Assembly (NCBI GenBank): GCA_937927945.1
Contig: CALEYW010000006.1
Coordinates: 109,539-173,538 of the forward strand
Reading direction: 5' to 3'
DNA length: 64,000 nucleotides
Origin: an uncultured candidate division WPS-2 bacterium
GTDB lineage: Bacteria > Vulcanimicrobiota > Vulcanimicrobiia > Vulcanimicrobiales > Vulcanimicrobiaceae
The position numbers and the translations under genes are program-made. How positions within the stretch are numbered: position 1 is the first letter of the stretch; each line of letters starts with the position of its first letter. Shown piece after piece: positions 8,927 through 17,701 of the stretch. Under the pieces are notes generated by a model that saw only the letters and a program-made list of their open reading frames with translations, was not told where the DNA came from and made no database searches.

Positions 8927-9568
8927 ATGGACTCACTCGAAGAGAACTTCCGCATTCTGCGGATTCGCGTTGAATCGCAAGCAGCGCCGCCAGCGATCGT
9001 CGTGGTCAGCGCGGCGATGTCCGGCGACGGCACGACGTACGTCGCCGCCGGCCTCGCCCGCGCATTCGCCGAGACCGGGCATCGAACGCTGTTGCTCGAG
9101 GCGAACGCCGGCCGTCCCGGCGTCGCGGAAAGCCTCGGGATGCGGCCGATACCGTCGACCTGTACTGCCGTCGGACTCCACGCACGGCACGCGGGCGTTT
9201 CGGATCTGTGGGTCGCCGCTTTGCGCGAAGGACCTGCGGACGGAACGATGCACGATCTCACCGCTCGCATGCGTAAGGAGTTCGCAGTCACCGTGATCGA
9301 CGCGGCCGCGATCCCGGCGTCAAGCACTGCGCTTCAACTGGCGCACGCGTCGGACGCGCTGCTCGTCGCGGTGCGAACGGGGCGCCGTGCGTGCTCTGCC
9401 GATCAGGAACTCTTGCGACTGATCGGCGACGGTGACGTCCGTCTCCTCGGCATCGTGCCGACCAAGGCGCGAGGTCGCCGAGTCTTGCAACCGGCGAGCA
9501 CGCCGCAGCTCGTCCCCGAAGTCGAGCCGCCGGCGCGCTTTGCGCCGCGCGCCGGCGTCGGGAGCTAG
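8927..9568 (+). CDS. CpsD/BY-kinase-like ParA-family ATPase with degenerate P-loop
   Basis: A 213-residue protein of the capsular exopolysaccharide ATPase (BY-kinase/CpsD) family. ENFRILRIRVESQ is the characteristic N-terminal helix, and VVVSAAMSGDGTTYVAAGLA fills the P-loop position. The normal GEGKT-S/T Walker A has become GDGTTYVA, so the P-loop lysine is replaced by threonine. The Walker A' region is LLLEANAGRPGV, with Asn after Ala where Asp is usual, and VIDAAAIPASS is the weak Walker B. There is no C-terminal tyrosine cluster. This suggests a protein that keeps a structural or regulatory role with the Wzz-like partner rather than an active tyrosine kinase. AGGAG lies just before ATG 8927. 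Confidence 0.78.
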   Translation: MDSLEENFRILRIRVESQAAPPAIVVVSAAMSGDGTTYVAAGLARAFAETGHRTLLLEANAGRPGVAESLGMRPIPSTCTAVGLHARHAGVSDLWVAALREGPADGTMHDLTARMRKEFAVTVIDAAAIPASSTALQLAHASDALLVAVRTGRRACSADQELLRLIGDGDVRLLGIVPTKARGRRVLQPASTPQLVPEVEPPARFAPRAGVGS

Positions 9569-9569
9569 C

Positions 9570-10541
9570 ATGGCGGTCCTGGTAACGGGCGGAGCCGGCT
9601 TTCTCGGCAGCCACCTCGTCGACCGGCTGGTGCGCGACGGGCACGACGTGATCGTCGCCGACAATCTGTCGACCGGCCGGATCGCCAACCTGGGCGGAGC
9701 GCTCTCGAGCGCGGACGCGACGCTGGTCTACGTGGACGTCGCTTCACCGGCGAACGAGCTCCGGGCCGCGATCGAAAATGCCACCTCCGACGACATCTAT
9801 GCGATCTTTCACCTCGCCTCCCCCGCGAGTCCGGAAGCGTATGGTGCGAATCCGTGGGAAACGTTGGCCGTCAACGGTCTCGGGACGATGTCCCTGATCG
9901 AGCTCGCGCTCGAGCGCAACGCGCTCTTGCTCTTCGCATCGACATCGGAGGCGTACGGAGATCCCCTCGTTCATCCGCAGCCGGAGTCGTATTTCGGCAA
10001 CGTCAACCCGGTCGGGCCGCGAGCGTGCTACGATGAAGGCAAGCGCTTCGGTGAGGCCGCGATGTCCGTCGCGACGCGGCGGCGCGGCTTGAACGGACGC
10101 ATCGTACGTCTTTTCAACTGCTACGGGCCGCGGATGGACACCGACGACGGGCGCCTCATCCCGGCGTTGCTGGCCGCAGCGACCGCGGGCGAGCCGCTGC
10201 CGATTCATGGAAGCGGGCTTCAGACGCGTTCGATGACCTACGTCGACGATGTCATCGACGGGTTGATGATCGTCGCCGAGTCGCAGCTCGCGGCGCACGA
10301 TCCCGTGAATCTCGGCAGCGAAGAGGAGCATACCGTTCTCGAGATCGCGCAGGAGGTCGCCGCGGCGGCCGGGACGGACTACCGCATCGTTCGTCTTCCC
10401 CAGCGACCGGAGGACCCGCAGCGCCGGCGTCCCGACATCGCTCGCGCGCGAAGGCTGGGCTGGTCGCCCTCGACTTCGCTCGGCGATGGGCTGCGCCGCA
10501 CGTACGCCTGGTATCGCACCAACGGGTTGCAGTATGCGTGA
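9570..10541 (+). CDS. NAD-dependent epimerase/dehydratase, UDP-glucuronate decarboxylase type
   Basis: A 323-residue short-chain dehydrogenase of the extended class. The NAD motif is VTGGAGFLGSHLVDRL, and the active-site YxxxK occurs within CYDEGKRFGEA, a signature close to UDP-xylose synthase (UXS), where YDEGKR is typical. FNCYGPRMDTDDGRLIP further supports that subfamily. The expected reaction is UDP-glucuronate to UDP-xylose, using the product of the dehydrogenase gene at 6256. It could instead be a 4-epimerase or 4,6-dehydratase, but the YDEGKR context favours UXS. ATG 9570 directly follows the TAG of the upstream gene. Confidence 0.83.
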   Translation: MAVLVTGGAGFLGSHLVDRLVRDGHDVIVADNLSTGRIANLGGALSSADATLVYVDVASPANELRAAIENATSDDIYAIFHLASPASPEAYGANPWETLAVNGLGTMSLIELALERNALLLFASTSEAYGDPLVHPQPESYFGNVNPVGPRACYDEGKRFGEAAMSVATRRRGLNGRIVRLFNCYGPRMDTDDGRLIPALLAAATAGEPLPIHGSGLQTRSMTYVDDVIDGLMIVAESQLAAHDPVNLGSEEEHTVLEIAQEVAAAAGTDYRIVRLPQRPEDPQRRRPDIARARRLGWSPSTSLGDGLRRTYAWYRTNGLQYA

Positions 10542-10562
10542 AGCCGCGCGCGAGGCTGCGCG

Positions 10563-11915
10563 ATGATCGCTGCGGCGCGGCCGATGCGCGAGTCATCGGA
10601 GTGGTCGACCAGCGGTGTGGTCGCATGGTGGCGAGCGCACTCGTGGCTGCCGATCGTCTTCGTGCTCGTGCTGTGGGCGATCATGCCCGAGGTTCGCCGG
10701 CTCATCGACTGGCGGATCGGCTTCAACTACATCGCTGTGGCGAGCATCGTTCCGCTCCTTGCGCTCGTTCCGTTCGCGGTGCTCGTGCTGTACCGGGACT
10801 ATACCAAGCTGCCGCGTCCCATCGTGCTGTGCGCCTGGCTGTGGGTGGGCGGATTCGGTTACGCCTTCGCGGTCGGCGTCACGGCTGGCAATGGGCTGGC
10901 GGCGATCTATGCCGGGCTCAACTTCCTTCTGCCGATGTTCTTCGGCTTGTGGGTTGCGACGCTGGACGTCGTGCCCGAAGAGCTGTGCGAGCGCGTCGCG
11001 TCGATCGCGCTTTGGATTGCGGCGCCGATAGCGCTCTACGCCGTCTTTCAGTACGTCGCGCTCCCCGACTGGGACGCGGCGTGGATGCGGAACACGGGGC
11101 TCGTCAGCATCGGCAATCCCGCACCCTTCCAGTTTCGTCCGTTCTCGACGCTGAACTCGCCGGGTCCCCTCGGCGACTTTCTCGTGGCCGTGCTGCTGCT
11201 CAACCTGCCACGGCTCCGACGCTTTTCCGCGCTGCAACTGGCGCAGATCGTGCTCCTGGTCGGCACGCTCGTGCTCACGATGGTCCGAAGCTCGTGGCTC
11301 GCCGCAATCGTGGGCGTGTTTACGTACCTGCTGATGAGTCCCAATCGCGCGAAAAATCTTGCGATCGTCAGCCTCGTCGGCATCGTCTGCGCGATGCTCG
11401 TGCTCAACGTCGCCGGCCTGTTGGGCAGCGACCAGGCGGGAAGCGACCTCGCGCAGCGCTTCCAGACCCTTGGTAATCTTCAGAGCGACAGCTCGTACAA
11501 CGTCCGCCAGGAGTATTTCGGCTACAAACTGCAGACCGCGCTGAGCCAGCCGACGGGCGCGGGTCTCGGCTTGCTCGGAACCGCGGCGAAGCTGGGCTCT
11601 ACCGCGCAGGTCGTCGACTTCGACAACGGCTACATCGCGCGGCTCACCGAGATGGGGTACTTCGGCACGCTGTGTTACGTCGCCACGCTGATCGCAGCGC
11701 TCGTGCTGTCGTGGCGGTATTGGGACGCCGCGCGCCGGCGCGGGAACGCGCACGAAGCAGCCTTCGGCGCCGCGGTGTTCGCCTTACAGCTGACGCTGGC
11801 GGCAACCGACATTTCAAGCGACCACCACAATCAGTTCTCCGGCATCTTCTTCTGGCTCAGCCTTGCCCTGGTCTGCAGCCGCCGCGAACGGCCGAGAAGC
11901 GCGGCGCACCGGTGA
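10563..11915 (+). CDS. O-antigen ligase / Wzy-type polymerase
   Basis: A 450-residue polytopic membrane protein with about ten to twelve hydrophobic segments and a central extracytoplasmic loop. The loop holds RPFSTLNSPGPLGDFLVAVL, and the late motif ALSQPTGAGLGLLGTAAKLG is followed by DNGYIARLTEMGYFGTLCYV, the pattern of the Wzy_C/O-antigen ligase family. Such enzymes polymerise lipid-linked repeat units or ligate the glycan in the periplasm. As the only such protein in the operon, it is the likely polymerase. Its TGA overlaps the GTG start of the flippase gene. Confidence 0.85.
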   Translation: MIAAARPMRESSEWSTSGVVAWWRAHSWLPIVFVLVLWAIMPEVRRLIDWRIGFNYIAVASIVPLLALVPFAVLVLYRDYTKLPRPIVLCAWLWVGGFGYAFAVGVTAGNGLAAIYAGLNFLLPMFFGLWVATLDVVPEELCERVASIALWIAAPIALYAVFQYVALPDWDAAWMRNTGLVSIGNPAPFQFRPFSTLNSPGPLGDFLVAVLLLNLPRLRRFSALQLAQIVLLVGTLVLTMVRSSWLAAIVGVFTYLLMSPNRAKNLAIVSLVGIVCAMLVLNVAGLLGSDQAGSDLAQRFQTLGNLQSDSSYNVRQEYFGYKLQTALSQPTGAGLGLLGTAAKLGSTAQVVDFDNGYIARLTEMGYFGTLCYVATLIAALVLSWRYWDAARRRGNAHEAAFGAAVFALQLTLAATDISSDHHNQFSGIFFWLSLALVCSRRERPRSAAHR

Positions 11916-14740
11916 ACGCAGCTCACAACGCCGTCGGCCGTATCATTCGCAACGGCCTCAGCGGCGCCGGCGCGCGCGTTCTGATGATGCTCGTCGGGTT
12001 CGTCCTCACGCCCTACATCGTCCATTCGCTCGGTTTCGTGGACTTCGGGTTGTGGGCGACGGTCGGCGCGCTGGCCGGATATCTGGGCATCCTCGACTTC
12101 GGACTCGGCGGCTCCTTCGTGAAGTTCATCGCGCAGTATGCCGAGCGCGGCGACCACGCGGCAGCACGGCAAGTCATCACCTTCGGAATGCTGTTCTATC
12201 TCGGCTTCGGGCTTCTGATGGCCGCGCCCGTGTATCTGTGCGCACCCATGCTCGTCCATCTGTTCAAGATGCCGGCGGAGGCGTATTCGCACGCCGTATC
12301 GGTGTTCCGAATACTGTTCGTGATTCTCATCGCCTCGCTGGTCTTCGGGATACTGGGGAGCTGCATCATTGCAGTGCACCGGCTGGACCTCGCGAGCCGC
12401 AACAACGTCGTCGGATACGCCGTGTACGCCGCGCTCGTCGCGGTGCTGCTCCACATGCACCGCGGCATCTCCGGCGTCATCATCGCCCAGGCTGCCCAAG
12501 TCGCCGTGACGGCGACGTTGCATTACTTCACCGCACGGCGAATCTTCGGTCCGCTCTGGCACGATCCGCGCCGCTTGGACCCCAAGATCGTGCGGCAGAT
12601 GTTCAGTTTCGGGGGCTGGACCCAACTCACGACGATCTTCAACGTGATCATGTTCGACGCCGGACGGTTCATCGCGGCTGGTGTCGTGGGCGTCTCGAGC
12701 GTCACCTATTACGAGATCGGCGGCAGACTGGCGCACATCGCGCGCGGGCTCCCCGGCTATCTCCTCGACGCGGTTCCGCCTGCGGCGGCGGCGGCGGACG
12801 CACGCGGCGATCGCGAGGAAGTTCGTCACATTACGGTCAGCACGTCGCTCTATTTACTGCTCGTCACGACGCTGATCGCAGGATTCGCCTGGGGCGCATG
12901 CGGGCCGATCATGCGCGTCTGGTTCGGTACCGAGTACCCCTTCGTGCACGAGATCGTGCTCTGCCTGAGCATCGCGTACGTCGTCAGCTGCGCGGCAGCC
13001 GTGCGGGTCACCGTGCTTCGTTCGCTGGGTCGGCCGGAGCTCGAGACCGCGTGCGTCGGAGCGGGCGCGGCCACGACGGTCGCGGCGACGGTGCTGCTCG
13101 TGCCGCGCGTCGGCGTGGTGGGTGCTGCGCTCGGCTATGCGGCCGGATGGGTCGCGTACTCGCTGTGCTCGCTCGTCATCGAGCGGCGCCGCGACGTGAG
13201 TGCCTGGTGGCATTCGACCGGCGACGCGTCGCTGCGGATCATCGCGGCCGGCGCGTTCAGCGCCCTCGGGTTGAAGGAGGCCCTCGGCGCACCGTGGGTC
13301 GCTGCGTCGTTCGGGTCCAGGATCACGGGAATCTGGGTGCTCGGCGCGTGCGGTATGCTCTACGTGCTGTGCTTCGCATTTCTGATCTGGGCGGTCGGCG
13401 CCTGGCGCTTCGAGGAGCGACGGTTTGCGCACGCGGCGACGCGGCTGCGCGGCGTCCTGCGTCCGGCCTCGCGCACGACCGCGATCGTCGGGTTCGCTGC
13501 GGGCGCTCTCGCGGTGGCGCTCGTGTCCGGCCGTGCAGCAGCGGCATCGGTGAGCGAAACACCGCGTACCGCGGCAAGCTTCGTCGACTCCGTCGGGATG
13601 AATATCCATCTGGCGTACGGTGACACCGCGTACGCCGACGTCGGTCGCGTAGCTCACCTCCTCGCGACGCTGCACGTCCGCCACGTGCGCGACGGTGTCG
13701 AACCCGGCCGCGCAGACCTGTGCGCGTCGGCGCGACGCCTCGCGAGCGACGGCGTCCGCTTCACGTACGTCACCAAGCCCGACCTCGACGATGCCGCTCT
13801 CGCATCTTGGCGCCGCTGCGTCGGCCGGTCGCTCGAAGCGTACGAGGCGCCCAACGAGTACAACACGAGCCATCCCGCCTCCGACGGCGACTGGATCGCG
13901 ACGATTCGCGCGTATCAGCATTCGCTGTATCACGCCGTCAAGTCGGATCCGGAACTCGCGAATCTCTCGGTGATCGGCCCGTCGTTCTCGACCATTGCAG
14001 CCTACGCGCAAGTCGGCGACCTCTCGGCCAACCTGGACCGGGGCAATCTGCACCAGTACTTTGCCGGCCGGCCGCCCGGGACCGACGGTTGGGGCGAGGG
14101 CGGGTACGGCAGTTTGCGCTACGGGATCGCGCACGCCAGAGAGGTCGCCGGCGCAAAACCGCTGGAGATCACCGAGAGCGGGTACGGGACGGCTCCGCGC
14201 CCCGAGATGCTGCCGCCGCCGATCGCGGCGCGCTATATTCCGCGGATGTTTTTCGCGCAGTACAACGCCGGTATCGAGCGGACGTACGTGTACGAACTCT
14301 TCGATGAGGGAGCACCACCCTTCGACACGTTCGGTCTCGCGGACGCTCACGGCGCGCCCAAACCGGCCTTCGTGGCGCTGGCGAGCATCATGAAGCTTCT
14401 CGCGGCGGCGGGCGCTCCGCGCCATCCTTCACCGGCGCTGCGGGTCGAGGTGGACGCGGCCGGCGCACCGGTTCGTCACACGCTGCTCGCCGGCCGTGAC
14501 GGGATCTACCTCGCGCTCTGGCTCGAGTCGCCGGCGATCGATCCGGCCACGCTTCACCAAGAGGCGGTCACGCCGGTTCGCGCCACCGTCTCAGTGGGAG
14601 TGCCGCTCGCGTCGGCGACGCGCTACGCGTGCGGGGCCGACGACACGTTGCGGCCCGCTCGGCTTGCTCCGGCGACCCGGCTCACGACCACGATTTCCGA
14701 CACCATCTCCATCCTCAAGCTCGTTCCGAGGCGCTCATGA
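11912..14740 (+). CDS. Wzx-type flippase fused to an extracytoplasmic glycosidase-like domain
   Basis: A 942-residue two-part protein. Residues about 1-510 form a MATE/MOP-superfamily polysaccharide flippase with about 12-14 membrane segments (early segment VLMMLVGFVLTPYIVHSLGF, then YLGILDFGLGGSFVKFIAQY). A last hydrophobic stretch (TTAIVGFAAGALAVALVSGR, about residues 525-545) resembles a signal anchor. Residues about 550-900 match a clan A-like glycoside hydrolase: FVDSVGMNIHLAYG, HVRDGVEPGR, a putative acid/base Glu in YEAPNEYNTSHP, and a putative nucleophile Glu in LEITESGYG. The same domain occurs alone in the lipoprotein at 27251-28615. GTG 11912 overlaps the previous stop (GTGA). No start codon with a good ribosome site was seen at the junction, so a true fusion is likely. 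The hydrolase domain should face the periplasm. Confidence 0.85.
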   Translation: MNAAHNAVGRIIRNGLSGAGARVLMMLVGFVLTPYIVHSLGFVDFGLWATVGALAGYLGILDFGLGGSFVKFIAQYAERGDHAAARQVITFGMLFYLGFGLLMAAPVYLCAPMLVHLFKMPAEAYSHAVSVFRILFVILIASLVFGILGSCIIAVHRLDLASRNNVVGYAVYAALVAVLLHMHRGISGVIIAQAAQVAVTATLHYFTARRIFGPLWHDPRRLDPKIVRQMFSFGGWTQLTTIFNVIMFDAGRFIAAGVVGVSSVTYYEIGGRLAHIARGLPGYLLDAVPPAAAAADARGDREEVRHITVSTSLYLLLVTTLIAGFAWGACGPIMRVWFGTEYPFVHEIVLCLSIAYVVSCAAAVRVTVLRSLGRPELETACVGAGAATTVAATVLLVPRVGVVGAALGYAAGWVAYSLCSLVIERRRDVSAWWHSTGDASLRIIAAGAFSALGLKEALGAPWVAASFGSRITGIWVLGACGMLYVLCFAFLIWAVGAWRFEERRFAHAATRLRGVLRPASRTTAIVGFAAGALAVALVSGRAAAASVSETPRTAASFVDSVGMNIHLAYGDTAYADVGRVAHLLATLHVRHVRDGVEPGRADLCASARRLASDGVRFTYVTKPDLDDAALASWRRCVGRSLEAYEAPNEYNTSHPASDGDWIATIRAYQHSLYHAVKSDPELANLSVIGPSFSTIAAYAQVGDLSANLDRGNLHQYFAGRPPGTDGWGEGGYGSLRYGIAHAREVAGAKPLEITESGYGTAPRPEMLPPPIAARYIPRMFFAQYNAGIERTYVYELFDEGAPPFDTFGLADAHGAPKPAFVALASIMKLLAAAGAPRHPSPALRVEVDAAGAPVRHTLLAGRDGIYLALWLESPAIDPATLHQEAVTPVRATVSVGVPLASATRYACGADDTLRPARLAPATRLTTTISDTISILKLVPRRS

Positions 14741-15597
14741 GTATTCCGGCACCGGACTCGCTCGCGATCGTCATCGCGTCCAAGAACCGGCGCGACGACC
14801 TCGCACTGGCACTTCGTTCGATCCGCGAACAACGGACCCAACCGGACCGGATCATCGTCGTCGATCAGTCCGACGTTCCCTACGGTCTGGTCGAGGATGA
14901 CGTATTGCGCTACCGGCACGATCGTACGATCCCCGGCCTCACCGTGGCGCGCAACGCCGCGATCGCACTCAACGATTGCGCGAACGTCCTCTTCATCGAC
15001 GACGACGTCGAGTTCGTCAGCGACATCGTGGCGCACCTGCGCGACACGTTCCGTGCGTTTCCGGATGCTGTCGGGCTGCGTTGCGCCATCTCTTCCCCCC
15101 AGATCAGACACTTCGTGGAAAAGCCCGGCTTCGGAAGCCGCATCTGGGGGGCTTGGCAGCGAGTCTTTTGGCGCGGGTTCTTCGACAACAGCACCGCCAC
15201 GGTCAACGACCGCGGGGAGGTCGGCTTCGCGCCGGGGTGCGCGATGGCATTCCGCGCGGCGCTCTTCGAGAAGGAACGATTCGATCCGGCGCTGGTCGAT
15301 TACAGCTACGGAGAGGACTGGGAGTTCTCGAAACGCGCGCGCAGGCACGGCCGTCTGTACCACGTCCCGGGCGCCGTGCTCGTCCACCACGAGTCGACGG
15401 TGAATCGTTACGGGCAGCGACGGCTGCTCGCGCAGCGCTGGCGCAACATGCTTTACTTCTACGACAAGCTCGAGCACGACCGCACGCCGTTCGATCGCTT
15501 TTGGCGCCTGTGGTGGATCCTGGGTGAGACGGTCGTGTGGCTCCGCAAAGGTTACGGCTTGCCAAGCCAGGAGGCGCGATGGCCGAAAGGCCGCTGA
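14737..15597 (+). CDS. Family 2 glycosyltransferase
   Basis: A 286-residue GT-A-fold enzyme. LAIVIASKNRRDDLALALRS opens the nucleotide-binding fold, VVDQSD lies at the second strand, and NVLFIDDDVEFVSD carries the DxD-type metal-binding site. VGFAPGCAMAFRAALFEKER and YGEDWEFSKRARRHG are the acceptor-side motifs with the candidate catalytic ED. It should add one sugar to the lipid-linked repeat unit on the cytoplasmic face. ATG 14737 overlaps the stop of the flippase-hydrolase gene (ATGA). Donor and acceptor are unknown. Confidence 0.88.
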   Translation: MSIPAPDSLAIVIASKNRRDDLALALRSIREQRTQPDRIIVVDQSDVPYGLVEDDVLRYRHDRTIPGLTVARNAAIALNDCANVLFIDDDVEFVSDIVAHLRDTFRAFPDAVGLRCAISSPQIRHFVEKPGFGSRIWGAWQRVFWRGFFDNSTATVNDRGEVGFAPGCAMAFRAALFEKERFDPALVDYSYGEDWEFSKRARRHGRLYHVPGAVLVHHESTVNRYGQRRLLAQRWRNMLYFYDKLEHDRTPFDRFWRLWWILGETVVWLRKGYGLPSQEARWPKGR

Positions 15598-16781
15598 CGA
15601 TCTTCATCGTCCATCCGTCCGAGCTGCTCACCGATCATCGCCCGCACGGCGACGGAATCGTCGCGTACGGCTTCATCGCGGAGCTCGCGCGTCGCGGTCA
15701 CCGCGTGCACGTAGCCTGCCAAGAGGTCGACGTGCGCGGCGCGGTCCCGGTAAACGTGAAACTGCACCGGATCGTCTGCAGGAAGAGCGGGATAGCGGGT
15801 TGGCTCGAGTACGCGCTGCGCGTGCGGATGCTGTTTCAACAGATCGGCCGCAGCGAGCCGATCGACGTCGCCCATCAGCTCAACCCGGTGTTTTCGGGGC
15901 TCAGCCTTGCGTTGCTGGGCTGCAGCGTCCCCATCGTGCTGGGGACGTACGTCGCGCCGTGGCCGCAGGACGCCGTCCCGAACCCGGGTCCGCGGGCGCG
16001 CCTGTTGCGCGGGGCGAAGAGCGCGGTGCTGCGCGTGCAGCAGGCGCGCGCGGCCGCCCTCCTCGCGACGACGCGCATCGCGACCGAAACGCGTATCGTC
16101 GCCGCACCCGCGATTCGCGCGAAGGTGCGCGAGCAGAAGCACGGCGTCGACACCGAGCTGTTCGCCCCGGTGCCGCGAGCGCACGATGCCGCGTCGCGTA
16201 CTCGCGTACTGTTTCTGGCCAACGTCAGCCCGGTGAAGGGCATCTTTACCCTGCTCGACGCATTCGTGCGCGTGCGCGAGCGCGTGCCCGAAGCGACGCT
16301 CGTGATCGGAGGCGGAGGAGCCGCTTTGGTGGACGTGCGGCGTCGCATCGGCGAACTTGGCCTGACCGCCTGCGTCGACGTACTCGGCAACGTTGCCCGC
16401 CACGAGATCCCGGCCTTGATGCATCGCAGCGCGGTGTACTGTCTGCCGTCGTTCGGCGATCCGTACGCGACGAGCGTGATCGAAGCGTTTGCGGCCGGGA
16501 TGCCGGTCGTCGTGACGCACTCGGGAGGGTTGGCCGAGCTGGTCGACGAGCACGGCGGGTTCCGCGTCCCCCCGGGCGATCCCGAAGAGCTCGCCACGGC
16601 GCTCGTCACCGTGATACGGTCGCCCGAGCTCGCGCGCAGCATGGGCGCTCACAACCGCCGCCGAGCGGAACGGGAGTTCAGTTGGGATGCCGCCGTGACG
16701 ACGCTCGAGCAGACATATGCGAGCGTCGTGCGCCGCACGCCCGCCGTAGGAAGGATCGCATGCCCGCCGTCACCGTCTTGA
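15579..16781 (+). CDS. Family 4 (group 1) glycosyltransferase
   Basis: A 400-residue GT-B-fold enzyme. The N-terminal domain begins LTIFIVHPSELLTDHRPHGD and includes a glycine-rich acceptor-side loop (HGDGIVAYGFIAELARRGH). The C-terminal donor domain has VLFLANVSPVKGIFTLLDAF and VYCLPSFGDPYATSVIEAFA, in which the conserved Glu of the E-x7-E-like motif appears in shortened form. GGAGG lies five bases before ATG 15579, and the gene overlaps the previous one by 19 bases. The sugar is not predictable. Confidence 0.88.
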   Translation: MAERPLTIFIVHPSELLTDHRPHGDGIVAYGFIAELARRGHRVHVACQEVDVRGAVPVNVKLHRIVCRKSGIAGWLEYALRVRMLFQQIGRSEPIDVAHQLNPVFSGLSLALLGCSVPIVLGTYVAPWPQDAVPNPGPRARLLRGAKSAVLRVQQARAAALLATTRIATETRIVAAPAIRAKVREQKHGVDTELFAPVPRAHDAASRTRVLFLANVSPVKGIFTLLDAFVRVRERVPEATLVIGGGGAALVDVRRRIGELGLTACVDVLGNVARHEIPALMHRSAVYCLPSFGDPYATSVIEAFAAGMPVVVTHSGGLAELVDEHGGFRVPPGDPEELATALVTVIRSPELARSMGAHNRRRAEREFSWDAAVTTLEQTYASVVRRTPAVGRIACPPSPS

Positions 16782-17701
16782 TCGCGGCCTATCAGGCTGA
16801 GTCGTTCGTGGGAGATGCGGTCGCGTCGGCGCTCACGCAGACGTTCGGGGACATCGAAGTGCTCGTCGTCGACGACGGTTCACGCGACCGTACCACCGAC
16901 GTCGCGCGCGCGGCGGCCGGCGGCGATCCGCGCGTCGGCGTGATCCGCCTGCCGCGCAACGGCGGCGTTTCGGCTGCCCGCAATGCTGGACTGCGTGCGG
17001 CCCGCGGCCGCTGGATCGCGCCGCTCGATGCCGACGATACGTTTTCCGCCGACCGGCTCGCGCGCCTCGTCCGCGAGGCGGAACGCCTCGGCGCCGACTT
17101 GCTCGCCGACGACGTCGTCGCGGTGCGGAGGGCCGTCCCGACTCCAGGCGGCTTCGCGGCGCCGCTGCGCGGCAGCCGGCTCGATGCCGCCCGATTCATC
17201 ACACGCGACATGCTGGGATCCGAAGCGATGTCGATCGGCTACATGAAGCCGCTCATGCGGCGCGACTTCTTGGAGCGCCACGCACTCGAGTATCCCGAGG
17301 ACATCTATGCCGGAGAGGACTTCCATCTCTACGTGCGGTGCCTGCTCCACGGCGCGCAGCTGCGCTTCGTGCCCGACGGATACTATCGCGCCGCCGTCCG
17401 CGACGAGTCGCTCTCGCGCAGCGACCCGGAACGCGTGTACGCCGCCTTTTCCCGCTCCATCGCCGCGTTGCGCGCCGAGGCGGCGACTCTCGGCGACCGC
17501 GCCGCGGTCCGCGCGCTCGACCGGCGCAGCGCCGATCTTGCGGCGTATCGCGCCTACTCGCGCTTCTCCGATGCGCTGCACGCCGGGCGCGTCATCGACG
17601 CGCTGAGGACCTTACGGGGGCTTTCGGCGCGCGCGTACACCTGGCGGCGGTTAGGGATGGCCGCTCGGCGCCGGCTGGTCCGCACAGGGGCAAACGCATG
17701 A
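16760..17701 (+). CDS. Family 2 glycosyltransferase, copy A of a tandem pair
   Basis: A 313-residue GT2 enzyme. It opens with PAVTVLIAAYQAESFVGDAV, VVDDGSRDRT is the nucleotide-binding DDGS motif, and WIAPLDADDTFSADRLARL supplies the DxD site. YPEDIYAGEDFHLYVRCLL carries the ED motif of the catalytic base. It is clearly homologous to the next gene (17698), with PLDADD-FSADRLARL and YPEDI-AGEDFHLYVR shared at matching positions, so the two arose by tandem duplication. AAGGA lies a few bases before ATG 16760. Confidence 0.88.
   Translation: MPAVTVLIAAYQAESFVGDAVASALTQTFGDIEVLVVDDGSRDRTTDVARAAAGGDPRVGVIRLPRNGGVSAARNAGLRAARGRWIAPLDADDTFSADRLARLVREAERLGADLLADDVVAVRRAVPTPGGFAAPLRGSRLDAARFITRDMLGSEAMSIGYMKPLMRRDFLERHALEYPEDIYAGEDFHLYVRCLLHGAQLRFVPDGYYRAAVRDESLSRSDPERVYAAFSRSIAALRAEAATLGDRAAVRALDRRSADLAAYRAYSRFSDALHAGRVIDALRTLRGLSARAYTWRRLGMAARRRLVRTGANA

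Noticed and set aside
12854..14425. Long minus-strand frame opposite the flippase-hydrolase fusion
   Set aside because: Repetitive Arg/Asp/Glu-rich composition with no domain. It is a shadow of the fusion gene.
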